A DNA stretch of 64,000 nt from Fibrobacter sp. UWH4 (GTDB lineage Bacteria; Fibrobacterota; Fibrobacteria; Fibrobacterales; Fibrobacteraceae). Location: contig NZ_FRAY01000002.1 in NCBI RefSeq assembly GCF_900142475.1, forward strand, positions 248,001 through 312,000, given 5' to 3'. A program made the position numbers and the translations under genes. Positions 52,717-60,919 of the stretch are shown here, piece by piece. The first letter of the stretch is position 1; every line of letters begins with the position of its first letter. The notes under the pieces were generated by a model. The model made no database searches, was not told the DNA's origin, and saw nothing but the letters and a program-made list of their open reading frames with translations.

Positions 52717-53601
52717 GTGAAGTTCATCGAGCTATACCGTAGCATCATGCAAGGTGTCTGGAACATCGGCTTTGTCGAAAACACCTTGGATGGAGTCATC
52801 GACGGCGAACCCTTGAAAATCAGGTGGCTGGAACATGAATGCAGGGACCGCTGGTTTGCCGACCCCTTCATTCTCGATGTTACGGACGACAAGATATACG
52901 TCTTGGTGGAAGAATACTACTATCCCCATAAACGGGGACGCCTTGCGATGCTCACGGTGGACAAGGCAAGCAACAAGCTCCTTAAAGTGGATACAATCCT
53001 GGAATTGGATTCGCATCTCAGCTTTCCGGCCATTATCCGCAGGGACGGCAAGATCCTCGTCTACCCTGAAAATTTCAAGGGTGGTGGCCTGAAACTATAC
53101 GACTTGGATCTAGAAAAACCCGCCTTGGTAAACGCAAGGCCTATCAGCGAAGCGCTCCTGACAGATGCGATTTATACGGAACTATTCGGCAAGAAGCAGA
53201 TTTATTCTACGGAAATTCCTGATCCAAACGGTTCCACTTTAGGCGTGTACGAAACAGACGATGCCGGAAAGTATGTCAAGGTGAAGGAATATCACTTTCC
53301 CGAAAAAATTGCCAGAAATGCCGGAGACTGGTTCGAATATAAAGGAAAGAAATACCGCCCCGCCCAGGAAAGCAATACTGAATACGGCCACGGCATATCC
53401 TTCCAGCAAATCGAGGAAACACCGGACGGTCTCGAATTCAAGGAATTGTGGAGAAAGTCATCTCCGCACCCGACGATGAAGGTCGCGTTCCATACATTCA
53501 ACATGTACAAGGGCGTCATGGTCGTCGATTGCCGTGGCTACCGCTACAAGGTAGCTGCCGGCATAATCAACTTCTTTAGGCGCCTGTTCGTAAAAGAATA
53601 A
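52717..53601 (+). CDS. GINT1-N-terminal-like beta-propeller protein
   Basis: The start is GTG 52717 (VKFIELYRS), with AAGGAG eight bases upstream. The 294-residue protein resembles the GH43-like propeller found at the N-terminus of glucosamine inositolphosphorylceramide transferases. The pattern includes RWFADPFILDVTDDKIYVLVEEYYYPHKRGRLAMLTVD and YRPAQESNTEYGHGISFQQIEE. Bacterial copies usually lie in polysaccharide clusters. The function, perhaps glycan binding or a transferase role, is unknown. The sole C-terminal feature is a basic tail (INFFRRLFVKE). Confidence 0.75.
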   Translation: MKFIELYRSIMQGVWNIGFVENTLDGVIDGEPLKIRWLEHECRDRWFADPFILDVTDDKIYVLVEEYYYPHKRGRLAMLTVDKASNKLLKVDTILELDSHLSFPAIIRRDGKILVYPENFKGGGLKLYDLDLEKPALVNARPISEALLTDAIYTELFGKKQIYSTEIPDPNGSTLGVYETDDAGKYVKVKEYHFPEKIARNAGDWFEYKGKKYRPAQESNTEYGHGISFQQIEETPDGLEFKELWRKSSPHPTMKVAFHTFNMYKGVMVVDCRGYRYKVAAGIINFFRRLFVKE

Positions 53602-53631
53602 ATCAGAAAAACAACGCCCAAGGCCGCCACT

Positions 53632-55629
53632 CTACGGCATCATGATGTCGTTGCGGAGTACGGAACGTACGGCTTTTGCCGCCCCGACCGCCCTCTTTTT
53701 CCATTCGAGATCGGCGGGTTCTGTCGTAATCGTATAAGGGCTTTCGCCACCAGCTGCAGCACGGTAAACATCCTCGTTTTCGAGGCCGCCTACTAGCACG
53801 TGGTCCCGGAATCCCAAGTAGTAGGAGTTCTGGGAGAAGAATACCGAAGGCTGTCCTGCGGGGCGTTCCTGAGTCAGCAAGTCATACCCCCAGAAATGGT
53901 TCGGTTCGCGTACCTGCGCAAGATCAAAGATCGTGGGGCCCAAATCCAGTTGCGAGGCCACATCTTCACGCACCGTAAGACCGTTAAAGAGAGCAGAATC
54001 CGCCGAGAAAATTCCGATAAAAATCTGGGAAGCCGACAGTCCCAACGGTTGCGGCACCAGATAATCCACTGAATCCACGGGAGTATCGTGGTCTCCCAAA
54101 ATAAACACCACCGTGTTTTCAAAATCGGGACGGGTCGAAAGAGCATCAAAGAATCGCCCAAGTTGCTTGTCGGTATAACGAACCGCATTACGATAACGCA
54201 CCATGGCATCGTCAGGCTTTTCCGCAAAGGCTTCCGGATAGTTGTGGAACGGAATATGGGAGGAAATCGTATTGAAAACAAGAAGCCACGGGCTATCCGT
54301 CGGCAGGCTTTTCAGCAGTTCCATAGCCCTATCCGCACCTAAACTATCAACAGTGCCCGCAACAGTCACCTCTTGAGGCAAGAACCAGTTCTTGCCGAAG
54401 AACTTTTCGATAAAGGGTAACGTGTGGTCGAAAATCGGATTCGATACCGTCATATACTTTTTTTGATAATTTGTCAGGAACTCCGGCCATCCCTTGAACT
54501 TGTTTGCTGCATAAAAGCTGGGAACATCGCGGTTCGGATGTGAGGGGAAACCCATATAGGTCGCCATTGTGCCGCGCACCGTAGGATAGCCTCCGCTAAA
54601 GGCGTGCTTGAACCAGAGGCCACCTCCGAGACTTTTTCCTGTAGAGTCCTTGGCGTAATAACCGCCATTAGCCAGCTTAAATATGTTGGGTGCAAAGGTC
54701 GTGTCCCCATCGAGCATCTTGTTGAATACGCGACCCTTGAACGATTCGCCCATGATGAACACGATGTTATAAGGCTTCTTCGCCTTGTATTCATGTGTCG
54801 GGGCACTGCGATACATCGGAAGATCCAGGGCGTGTGCGCGACCCGCAACGAAATCCTTTGATAAAAAGGCATCCAAGTCGCCAACCAGCTCATCGGTGAT
54901 TTTAGTATTGTCGTGGAAAAACTCAAAAGTTTCCACCGCCGCGATATGGAGTATCGGAGCGGTAAGCGTATGCTTGCCTAAGGTGAAACGCATTTCCACC
55001 TTCGTGTGAATCACCGGAATTTCAATCCACCCGCGGGCACCCGTAAGGAACAACACCAGAGGAGTGAGCGACAACGCCATACCGACAGCGAACATCGTCC
55101 AGGGGACTTTTCTGGATTCCGGTTTCCAGGGACCCTTGCTATTGTCGAGGACTTGCGTACGACGGCGCGCACGCAGACGAAGCGTGTACGCAACAACAAA
55201 GGCAATTCCCCCGGCAAAACAGAGTCCGACCATCGACAACCAAAGAACCGTTCCGAGTAAATCACCGCCCAGAGTCGAAATCGTGGTGGCATCGGTAATG
55301 TTCGAAATATGGAAATACGTGCGCAAGAACGAATAGGAAAGACGCTGGTGCGAAAAGCGAAATACATCGTAGTCCACAATCGCTACGAAGAAATACAGCG
55401 CATAGAAAACAGCTAGTCCGCGGGGCGCTCGGGCAAATCCAAAGAGGCCCGCCATCGCAAGGATGGCTCCAAACGCCATAAAAATCTGCCAAAGCGTTTT
55501 ACCTTCGAACATTTCGGACATCGAAAGTCCGAGCGGGTCGGGCAAGGTGTAGAAAAATTCCAACAGAACACTCTGCACCAACAGGGCGACAAGCGCCAAA
55601 GCAAGGTAAGGATTTTTCAGCAAACGCAC
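53632..55629 (-). CDS. Second LTA-synthase-like membrane sulfatase
   Basis: The start is GTG 55629 with AGGAG six bases upstream. The 665-residue protein has five N-terminal membrane segments and a sulfatase domain: NIVFIMGESFKGRVFNKML, SGGYPTVRGTMATYMGFPSHPN (likely Thr nucleophile in the YPTVRG motif), VFILGDHDTPVDSVDY. This fits LtaS/OpgB/EptA-like transferases of phosphoglycerol or phosphoethanolamine. It shares the fold but only limited sequence with the protein at 46955. It lies 22 bases from the glycosyltransferase upstream on the same strand, so they may form one transcript. Confidence 0.86.
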   Translation of the reverse strand: MRLLKNPYLALALVALLVQSVLLEFFYTLPDPLGLSMSEMFEGKTLWQIFMAFGAILAMAGLFGFARAPRGLAVFYALYFFVAIVDYDVFRFSHQRLSYSFLRTYFHISNITDATTISTLGGDLLGTVLWLSMVGLCFAGGIAFVVAYTLRLRARRRTQVLDNSKGPWKPESRKVPWTMFAVGMALSLTPLVLFLTGARGWIEIPVIHTKVEMRFTLGKHTLTAPILHIAAVETFEFFHDNTKITDELVGDLDAFLSKDFVAGRAHALDLPMYRSAPTHEYKAKKPYNIVFIMGESFKGRVFNKMLDGDTTFAPNIFKLANGGYYAKDSTGKSLGGGLWFKHAFSGGYPTVRGTMATYMGFPSHPNRDVPSFYAANKFKGWPEFLTNYQKKYMTVSNPIFDHTLPFIEKFFGKNWFLPQEVTVAGTVDSLGADRAMELLKSLPTDSPWLLVFNTISSHIPFHNYPEAFAEKPDDAMVRYRNAVRYTDKQLGRFFDALSTRPDFENTVVFILGDHDTPVDSVDYLVPQPLGLSASQIFIGIFSADSALFNGLTVREDVASQLDLGPTIFDLAQVREPNHFWGYDLLTQERPAGQPSVFFSQNSYYLGFRDHVLVGGLENEDVYRAAAGGESPYTITTEPADLEWKKRAVGAAKAVRSVLRNDIMMP

Positions 55630-55650
55630 ATAGACTCCTTGAATATAAAA

Positions 55651-56685
55651 CTAGCGAACGACTCGATTATCCTTTCCCAGCAACGTTCCCAAAATTCTCA
55701 GAGGGAACACGAGGAACGGCATTTTCTTGTAAATCCACGCAAGCGATTTGGCGAAGGCGTAGCTGCGGATAATGTAGGCGCCTGCGGCCCCCACCTTGCG
55801 GGTCTGGAATTCAAATTCTTCCTTGGCGTGGGCAATCACGTCGTCATAGTATTCGTTGATGGAAATGCTCTTGTCGGCATTGACCTTCACCGGAATGTTC
55901 TTAAGATTCGTGTAGAAGTCCTTGCGCAAAATTTTCGGCAAGAACAGGTCCATGCTGGCAGGCACCTTGTGGCCGCGAGTATCGATGATTCGCGAACCGA
56001 AGAAATGCAACACCTTCGCCGTCGGCAGGAACCTGTTGCCGTAAGCCAGCTGGCAGTTCCAGCCGCCAGGCATTTTTTTGGTGATGTAATTAAACTTGAA
56101 GTTCGTCTCGGCGAGGCTCGCCATGTCGTAGGGGAAATTCTTGGACACGCAATAGAGCCACAGCTCATGCCAAGTTTCGAAGAATTTGCGTGCTTCGGGA
56201 GTGTCTGCTGCAAACATCACGCCCCCGTTAAAGATTTCGTCGTTCAGAATCGGCGAGAAGCCCATCATCTTCGCGTTATTCAAGATCTTCTTGCGGTTGA
56301 TGGCCTTCGAAAGGTTAGTGTGAAAGTCCAGCACCGCATAAATGCCGCCCTTCCATTCTTCGGGAATCGAAAGGTCTCCCACAATGGCGATGTCGGAATC
56401 CATGTACAGGAAATCACCGTCAACCACGTTGCGCATCACCGTCTTCAGGTAGCGCGACCGCAACATCGGTGTGAATTTTTCATCAAGAGTCAACACCTTG
56501 AGTTCATCCACAGCGTCCTTCAAAACTGCGCGCGGGCCAACCAAGGTTTCCGCCGTCTTGTCGTCGGTCAAGAGCGTCACGAACGCGCCAGGGTTATGCA
56601 CACGCAGCGAGGCGATTGCCACCAGCGTCTGTTCGCAAAAAAAATCCTTCGGGGAACTGGTCAGAACAAAAAGGTATTTGGTCAT
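55651..56685 (-). CDS. DxD glycosyltransferase, paralogue A (GT8-like)
   Basis: This 344-residue protein begins MTKYLFVLTSSPKDFFCEQTLVAIASLRVHNPGAFVTLLTDDKT and has the metal-binding DSD in DFLYMDSDIAIVGDL. It ends with a basic, partly hydrophobic region (AWIYKKMPFLVFPLRILGTLLGK) that could associate with the membrane. NGGVMFAADT and WNCQLAYGNRFL are other conserved blocks. The paralogue at 59292-60254 shares the same layout and many motifs. The donor is presumably a nucleotide sugar. It is followed on the same strand by a sulfatase gene. Confidence 0.82.
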   Translation of the reverse strand: MTKYLFVLTSSPKDFFCEQTLVAIASLRVHNPGAFVTLLTDDKTAETLVGPRAVLKDAVDELKVLTLDEKFTPMLRSRYLKTVMRNVVDGDFLYMDSDIAIVGDLSIPEEWKGGIYAVLDFHTNLSKAINRKKILNNAKMMGFSPILNDEIFNGGVMFAADTPEARKFFETWHELWLYCVSKNFPYDMASLAETNFKFNYITKKMPGGWNCQLAYGNRFLPTAKVLHFFGSRIIDTRGHKVPASMDLFLPKILRKDFYTNLKNIPVKVNADKSISINEYYDDVIAHAKEEFEFQTRKVGAAGAYIIRSYAFAKSLAWIYKKMPFLVFPLRILGTLLGKDNRVVR

Positions 56686-56733
56686 ATGTCTAATATATAA
56701 AATTGCTTCAGATGATAAACGTTTGTTTTTTCA

Positions 56734-57795
56734 TTATACCCTATAGAGAGAAATCCATTCATCGCGGTGCGCACTCCACGAATTGTTTTTCATATAGTTC
56801 ATTGCGGCAAGTTCTTTCTCCCGTATTTTTCCAGAATAATAATCTTGAAACGCCTGTACCATAGCCTGAGCCAGAGCGTTCTCATGGTCCTGATTTGACT
56901 CATAATGGTAAACATACAGGCATTCCGACTGCTTCTGGATATCCACGACATTGGCGATATCAGGAGTCACAACCGTTTTTTCGTAGGAGCAGGCCATCAG
57001 TGCCGTCCCAGAATTCAATGACGACCGATAAGAATAGGGAGTCACCAAAAAAGCGGCACTCTTCAAATAGGCATAGACTTCTTCGTTCGGAACAAATTCC
57101 GGGGAAAAACAAACACCTTCCTGCGTTGATATCTTGTCCTCCAATGCATCCTGATAATCCTTGGGGCTCGCCTTTCCGCAAATAAGCAGCACCGCCTCAG
57201 GAAACTTCGTCTTTCGAATTTGAGCAAACGCATTAATCAATACATCTACATTCTTGTAATAGCGGACGGCTCCCAAGAACAATGCAATCGGAGCATTTTC
57301 TGCAATCTTAAACTTCGCCCGCACATCAAGGCTGGATTTCGGATACGATTCAAAGTAATCCCCATGCGGGATCAACTTCACCTTATGCAGTTGTCTTCGC
57401 AAATAGGGAATGTCAAAACTCTTTTCGCTCATTACATGAATAACATGCGAATAGTGAAGCAGCAAAAAGCGCAAAACACGATTATATGGAGCCCGCACCT
57501 CATGGGATTCTATATTATGGACAGTCCATACAATTCTTTTCCCAGAAACAATGACTCGAAGCAATACGAAAAGACGATAAACAAAAGACGAAAAATTTTC
57601 ACACTGATCGAACCAGTTAAAATGGAAAACATCGCAGCGATATGGGGACAACCGCTTTCCCACAAGATCATAAAATCCGCTGCATTCATAATTTCCCGTT
57701 TGTTCAAGCAATCGGACAAGATTGGCTAAAAACAGATTTGTACTATTTTCCAACTCGGGGAAAAAGCACACCTTCACTTTAGATTCTTTTTTCAT
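56734..57795 (-). CDS. GT4-like glycosyltransferase
   Basis: This 353-residue protein starts KVKVCFFPELENSTNLFLANLVRLLE. GAVRYYKNVDVLINAFAQIRK and VTPYSYRSSLNSGTALMACSYEKTVVTPDIANV form the donor-binding half. The usual second Glu of the E-x7-E motif is not obvious; SGTALMA occupies that place. The ATG overlaps the flippase stop as ATGA. The region is AT-richer than the flanking genes. It probably takes part in building the glycan that the flippase exports. Confidence 0.78.
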   Translation of the reverse strand: MKKESKVKVCFFPELENSTNLFLANLVRLLEQTGNYECSGFYDLVGKRLSPYRCDVFHFNWFDQCENFSSFVYRLFVLLRVIVSGKRIVWTVHNIESHEVRAPYNRVLRFLLLHYSHVIHVMSEKSFDIPYLRRQLHKVKLIPHGDYFESYPKSSLDVRAKFKIAENAPIALFLGAVRYYKNVDVLINAFAQIRKTKFPEAVLLICGKASPKDYQDALEDKISTQEGVCFSPEFVPNEEVYAYLKSAAFLVTPYSYRSSLNSGTALMACSYEKTVVTPDIANVVDIQKQSECLYVYHYESNQDHENALAQAMVQAFQDYYSGKIREKELAAMNYMKNNSWSAHRDEWISLYRV

Positions 57796-59270
57796 TTTTT
57801 CTTATGGAAATTTTTTTGTGAAAGGCCTTGCTTCCAGAAAGTTAGCAAAATGAACAGCAGTGCGATAGCAAAAACAACAACCTTTTCGACAATGCTCAGC
57901 GAACAGACCGTATTCACGGCAATATAGAGGACTGTCAAGCCCGCAATCCAAATGCCTTGAACAATCAGGTATTTTTCATAGGGCCAATACCCCATTCTCT
58001 TTAGATAGATGTTCATCCACACACATTGCATCACTTGATACAGCATCGAAGACAACGCAGCGCCGGCAATACCCATTCGAGGGATGCAAATGTAATTCAG
58101 GACAACGGCAACAACTAAGGATACGACATTCAAGAAGAAGAGAAAACTGCTTTTCCCCAAGCCATTGATAACAGAACCGGACAGACCAAAAAGTCCGTTG
58201 ATCAAGTTCCCAATCATCAGGATACCCAATACGGCGACCGGACTCTCTTCGCTGACAAACGATTTACCGGCAATCATCATCACCTGTTCCGGGAACAAGA
58301 CGATAAAGAATCCAATTCCAAGTTGAATCAACGTCACCATTGAGACGCAATACGAATACACCGGTTTCAGGTCCGTATCCAGGCGTTCCTTGGACATTCC
58401 TGCCACTACTGGAGTCAAAATGGGTTGGTAGCTTCGACGAATGACCTTCAGACCATTCGAGATTGTCACCATGACCGCATAAACACCTGCCGCCTCCGGC
58501 CCAATCAAAGCAAGGACCATCCACAAATCCACACGCAGCAGGAAAGCACCGACAATTTCCGAAAAACCGATTGGCAAAGAGAATCGGAGAAGTTCTTGTG
58601 GAATTTTATCTTTCACGAACCATTTCAATTTAGGGAACTGATAGTTCATGAGGAATATGTAAACAAAGAGTCCCAGCAAATTGGCGACAAACAGCCCCAA
58701 CGGGAGCGAAAGCCGATCTTCAAAATGGAGAAAATGGAGTCCCAATGCAATTATGGGAGCTAAGGAGGACAAGGCAAATTCGTTTATGAATATCTTGTAT
58801 TGGGGACGACGGTTCCCTTCCGAGGCCCCACCAAAAAGCACTAGCAAAGAATAAGGAAGAATCGAAAGTGCATACAAAGAAATTTCTAGCGGGGACAACA
58901 TTTCTAGCCCCGATGACAGACGATGCAAACCGAAAAAAGAACCGACGCAGATGACAACCGTTATCAGAACCGCAACCGACGCGGTAATCCGCAGCGAACC
59001 GACAATGCCGTCATGTTCCGGCCGATTGCATACCTTATTTTGTGGCAGATAGCGATGCAGGCCATAATCGAAACCAAAAACAGCCACTCGGCATAAAGTC
59101 AGCACGAGCAATTGCGTAGAAACGTAGATTCCAAAAATTTCCTTGCCAAAAACACGGGCGATGACAATCGTAAATATGGGTGCGAGAACCTTGAGAACCA
59201 TTCCCAGGAACGTAAAAAAAGTACCCTTCATCAAAAATTTTTGATCAGTTTGAATGGTATTATCGGCCAT
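57792..59270 (-). CDS. Polysaccharide-unit flippase (Wzx-like, MATE/MOP family)
   Basis: The 492-residue protein has about 12-14 hydrophobic helices. It begins with TDQKFLMKGTFFTFLGMVLKVLAPIFTIVIARVFGKEIFGIYVS, typical of polysaccharide biosynthesis flippases. AGGAAACGGT precedes the start. It should move a lipid-linked repeat unit across the inner membrane. It is flanked by a GT4-like gene (overlapping) and the DxD glycosyltransferase 22 bases upstream, so these form one operon. No Wzy polymerase gene is recognised in the window. Confidence 0.85.
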   Translation of the reverse strand: MADNTIQTDQKFLMKGTFFTFLGMVLKVLAPIFTIVIARVFGKEIFGIYVSTQLLVLTLCRVAVFGFDYGLHRYLPQNKVCNRPEHDGIVGSLRITASVAVLITVVICVGSFFGLHRLSSGLEMLSPLEISLYALSILPYSLLVLFGGASEGNRRPQYKIFINEFALSSLAPIIALGLHFLHFEDRLSLPLGLFVANLLGLFVYIFLMNYQFPKLKWFVKDKIPQELLRFSLPIGFSEIVGAFLLRVDLWMVLALIGPEAAGVYAVMVTISNGLKVIRRSYQPILTPVVAGMSKERLDTDLKPVYSYCVSMVTLIQLGIGFFIVLFPEQVMMIAGKSFVSEESPVAVLGILMIGNLINGLFGLSGSVINGLGKSSFLFFLNVVSLVVAVVLNYICIPRMGIAGAALSSMLYQVMQCVWMNIYLKRMGYWPYEKYLIVQGIWIAGLTVLYIAVNTVCSLSIVEKVVVFAIALLFILLTFWKQGLSQKNFHKKK

Positions 59271-59291
59271 ACCGTTTCCTACGCGAAAATT

Positions 59292-60254
59292 TTAAATAAC
59301 GCCCAGCCATTTCAAAAGCTTGCTGAACCTTGGAAATTGGCGATACAGGAAGAAAAGCGGAAATGAAGATTTCTCTTCCAACACACGGGGTGCCCCCCAA
59401 AAACATTCCCTTGCATTATGAACGACTTGCAGCATGGACTCGTCCACGGACTGTTGTTCCTTCATTTTGACAAAGAAATCCTTTCTCATCAGCGGGTGAG
59501 GCTCCCTTTTCCCATCTATTCCGGTGCTGAAAAAATGGAGAATCTTGGAGCGGCAAAGAATCGGATAAATGGTCTTTACGCGGTACAGATGGTTATATGC
59601 TTCGCGAACCTGACAATTCCATTCTCCGTCCATTTCAACAATGGGGTGATTCAAGAGGTGATTCGTCTCGTTAAAAGAAATCTGGTCCGTGAAAATATCC
59701 TTTTTTTCGCATTGCCGGTATAACTCATGCCACCTAGAGAAGAATTCCCGTGCAGGCTTGTCATCCTTAGCAAAAACAACTCCACTATTGAAATACTTGT
59801 CGTGGAAGGAGAGCGAAAAATTCATCGTGTTCTTGTCAGCATTATTTTTCTTGTGCTTGACCTGGTACTTGTCATTTTCTCCACCGTGCATGTCAACAAC
59901 GGCAAAGACACTACCTTTGGCATCCGTCAAATTGACATCCAATTTATCGACAATCGCCGTATCCCCATCAATAAACAGGAAATCGCCATGGATATGATTG
60001 CGCATATTCGTTTTTAAATACCTGGAACGAACCATATTCGACATTTTTTCATCAAAAGTGATGACCTTGTATTCGTTTACCAGGTCCTTGATTCCGGCAC
60101 GGAACCCGACCAGGCTCTTGTCGGTCTTGTCATCGACCAATAGCGATACAAAAGCGTCGGGATTGTAATGGCGAAGGGATATCACGGAAACAAGAGTTTG
60201 TTCGTAATAGATATCTTTCTCGTTACTCACCAGAATATACAAGAACTTCACCAT
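59292..60254 (-). CDS. DxD glycosyltransferase, paralogue B (GT8-like)
   Basis: This 320-residue protein starts MVKFLYILVSNEKDIYYEQTLVSVISLRHYNPDAFVSLLVDDKTD and has DFLFIDGDTAIVDKL (DGD metal motif). FNSGVVFAKDDKPAREFFSRWHELYRQC matches the block NGGVMFAADTPEARKFFETWHELWLYC of paralogue A. AAGGAAAGTCCT precedes the start. It is the first gene of the minus-strand operon with the flippase. Divergence between the two paralogues suggests different acceptors or sugars. Confidence 0.82.
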   Translation of the reverse strand: MVKFLYILVSNEKDIYYEQTLVSVISLRHYNPDAFVSLLVDDKTDKSLVGFRAGIKDLVNEYKVITFDEKMSNMVRSRYLKTNMRNHIHGDFLFIDGDTAIVDKLDVNLTDAKGSVFAVVDMHGGENDKYQVKHKKNNADKNTMNFSLSFHDKYFNSGVVFAKDDKPAREFFSRWHELYRQCEKKDIFTDQISFNETNHLLNHPIVEMDGEWNCQVREAYNHLYRVKTIYPILCRSKILHFFSTGIDGKREPHPLMRKDFFVKMKEQQSVDESMLQVVHNARECFWGAPRVLEEKSSFPLFFLYRQFPRFSKLLKWLGVI

Positions 60255-60416
60255 AGGACTTTCCTTCTTTTACAAAACTTGTTTAAAATTTAGAAATTCT
60301 TGCTTCGAAAAACACAACCTCCCCTAGAGGTCGAGTCGAAGTATCCCGCAACAAAAAAACACAAAAAAAACATCCGCATTGTCCATTCCATACTTTTTTT
60401 TCTAAATTATCGGCAT

Positions 60417-60911
60417 ATGGTTCAATTTAGTCAGACTTCATGGCAGGAATACACTCTAGCGAACATGCTCGAGACGATGCGATATGCACCCATGAACGTG
60501 ACTATCGAAAAGAATCCCGTCATCCATTACACGCTGCCCAAGGCACTCGAAGCGGGCGAAATCGTCCGTTACGCGGTCGTTGTCGGATTCAGGAAAATCA
60601 GCTGGACCGGAAAGATCAGCTCCATCAACAACGGAAAGATCTTGGTGAGGCTTGACAAGGGCCCCTTCCGCGGATTTAACGCCAGCCACGAATTCACCGA
60701 CGAAGGCAACCTGACCGGTTGCTACGATGAATTCTCTTTCCAGGGTTTTAGCGATTTTCCCGAAGAAACGTTTGCCAAGGTAATGGCAAGCGCCTCCATT
60801 GTTTACGCCGTCGCAAGCCGCAAGGATACGCGTGATGCACTTCTTGCGATCGAAAGCAAGAAGCAGACTCAAGGATTTTCCGCTATTCATCAATCCGCAA
60901 CCGCCGGATAA
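60417..60911 (+). CDS. Hypothetical protein, small-ligand-binding-like
   Basis: The start ATG 60417 (MVQFSQTSWQEYTLANMLETMRYAPMNV) gives 164 residues; the upstream extension is translated AT-rich spacer. The central part (AGEIVRYAVVVGFRKISWTGKISSINNGKILVRLDKGPFRGFNASHEFTDE) looks like a beta-barrel or SRPBCC-like fold, but I cannot assign a family. No membrane or signal segment is visible. It is eight bases before the UbiD start, so co-transcription is likely. Confidence 0.62.
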   Translation: MVQFSQTSWQEYTLANMLETMRYAPMNVTIEKNPVIHYTLPKALEAGEIVRYAVVVGFRKISWTGKISSINNGKILVRLDKGPFRGFNASHEFTDEGNLTGCYDEFSFQGFSDFPEETFAKVMASASIVYAVASRKDTRDALLAIESKKQTQGFSAIHQSATAG

Positions 60912-60919
60912 GGTTGTCC

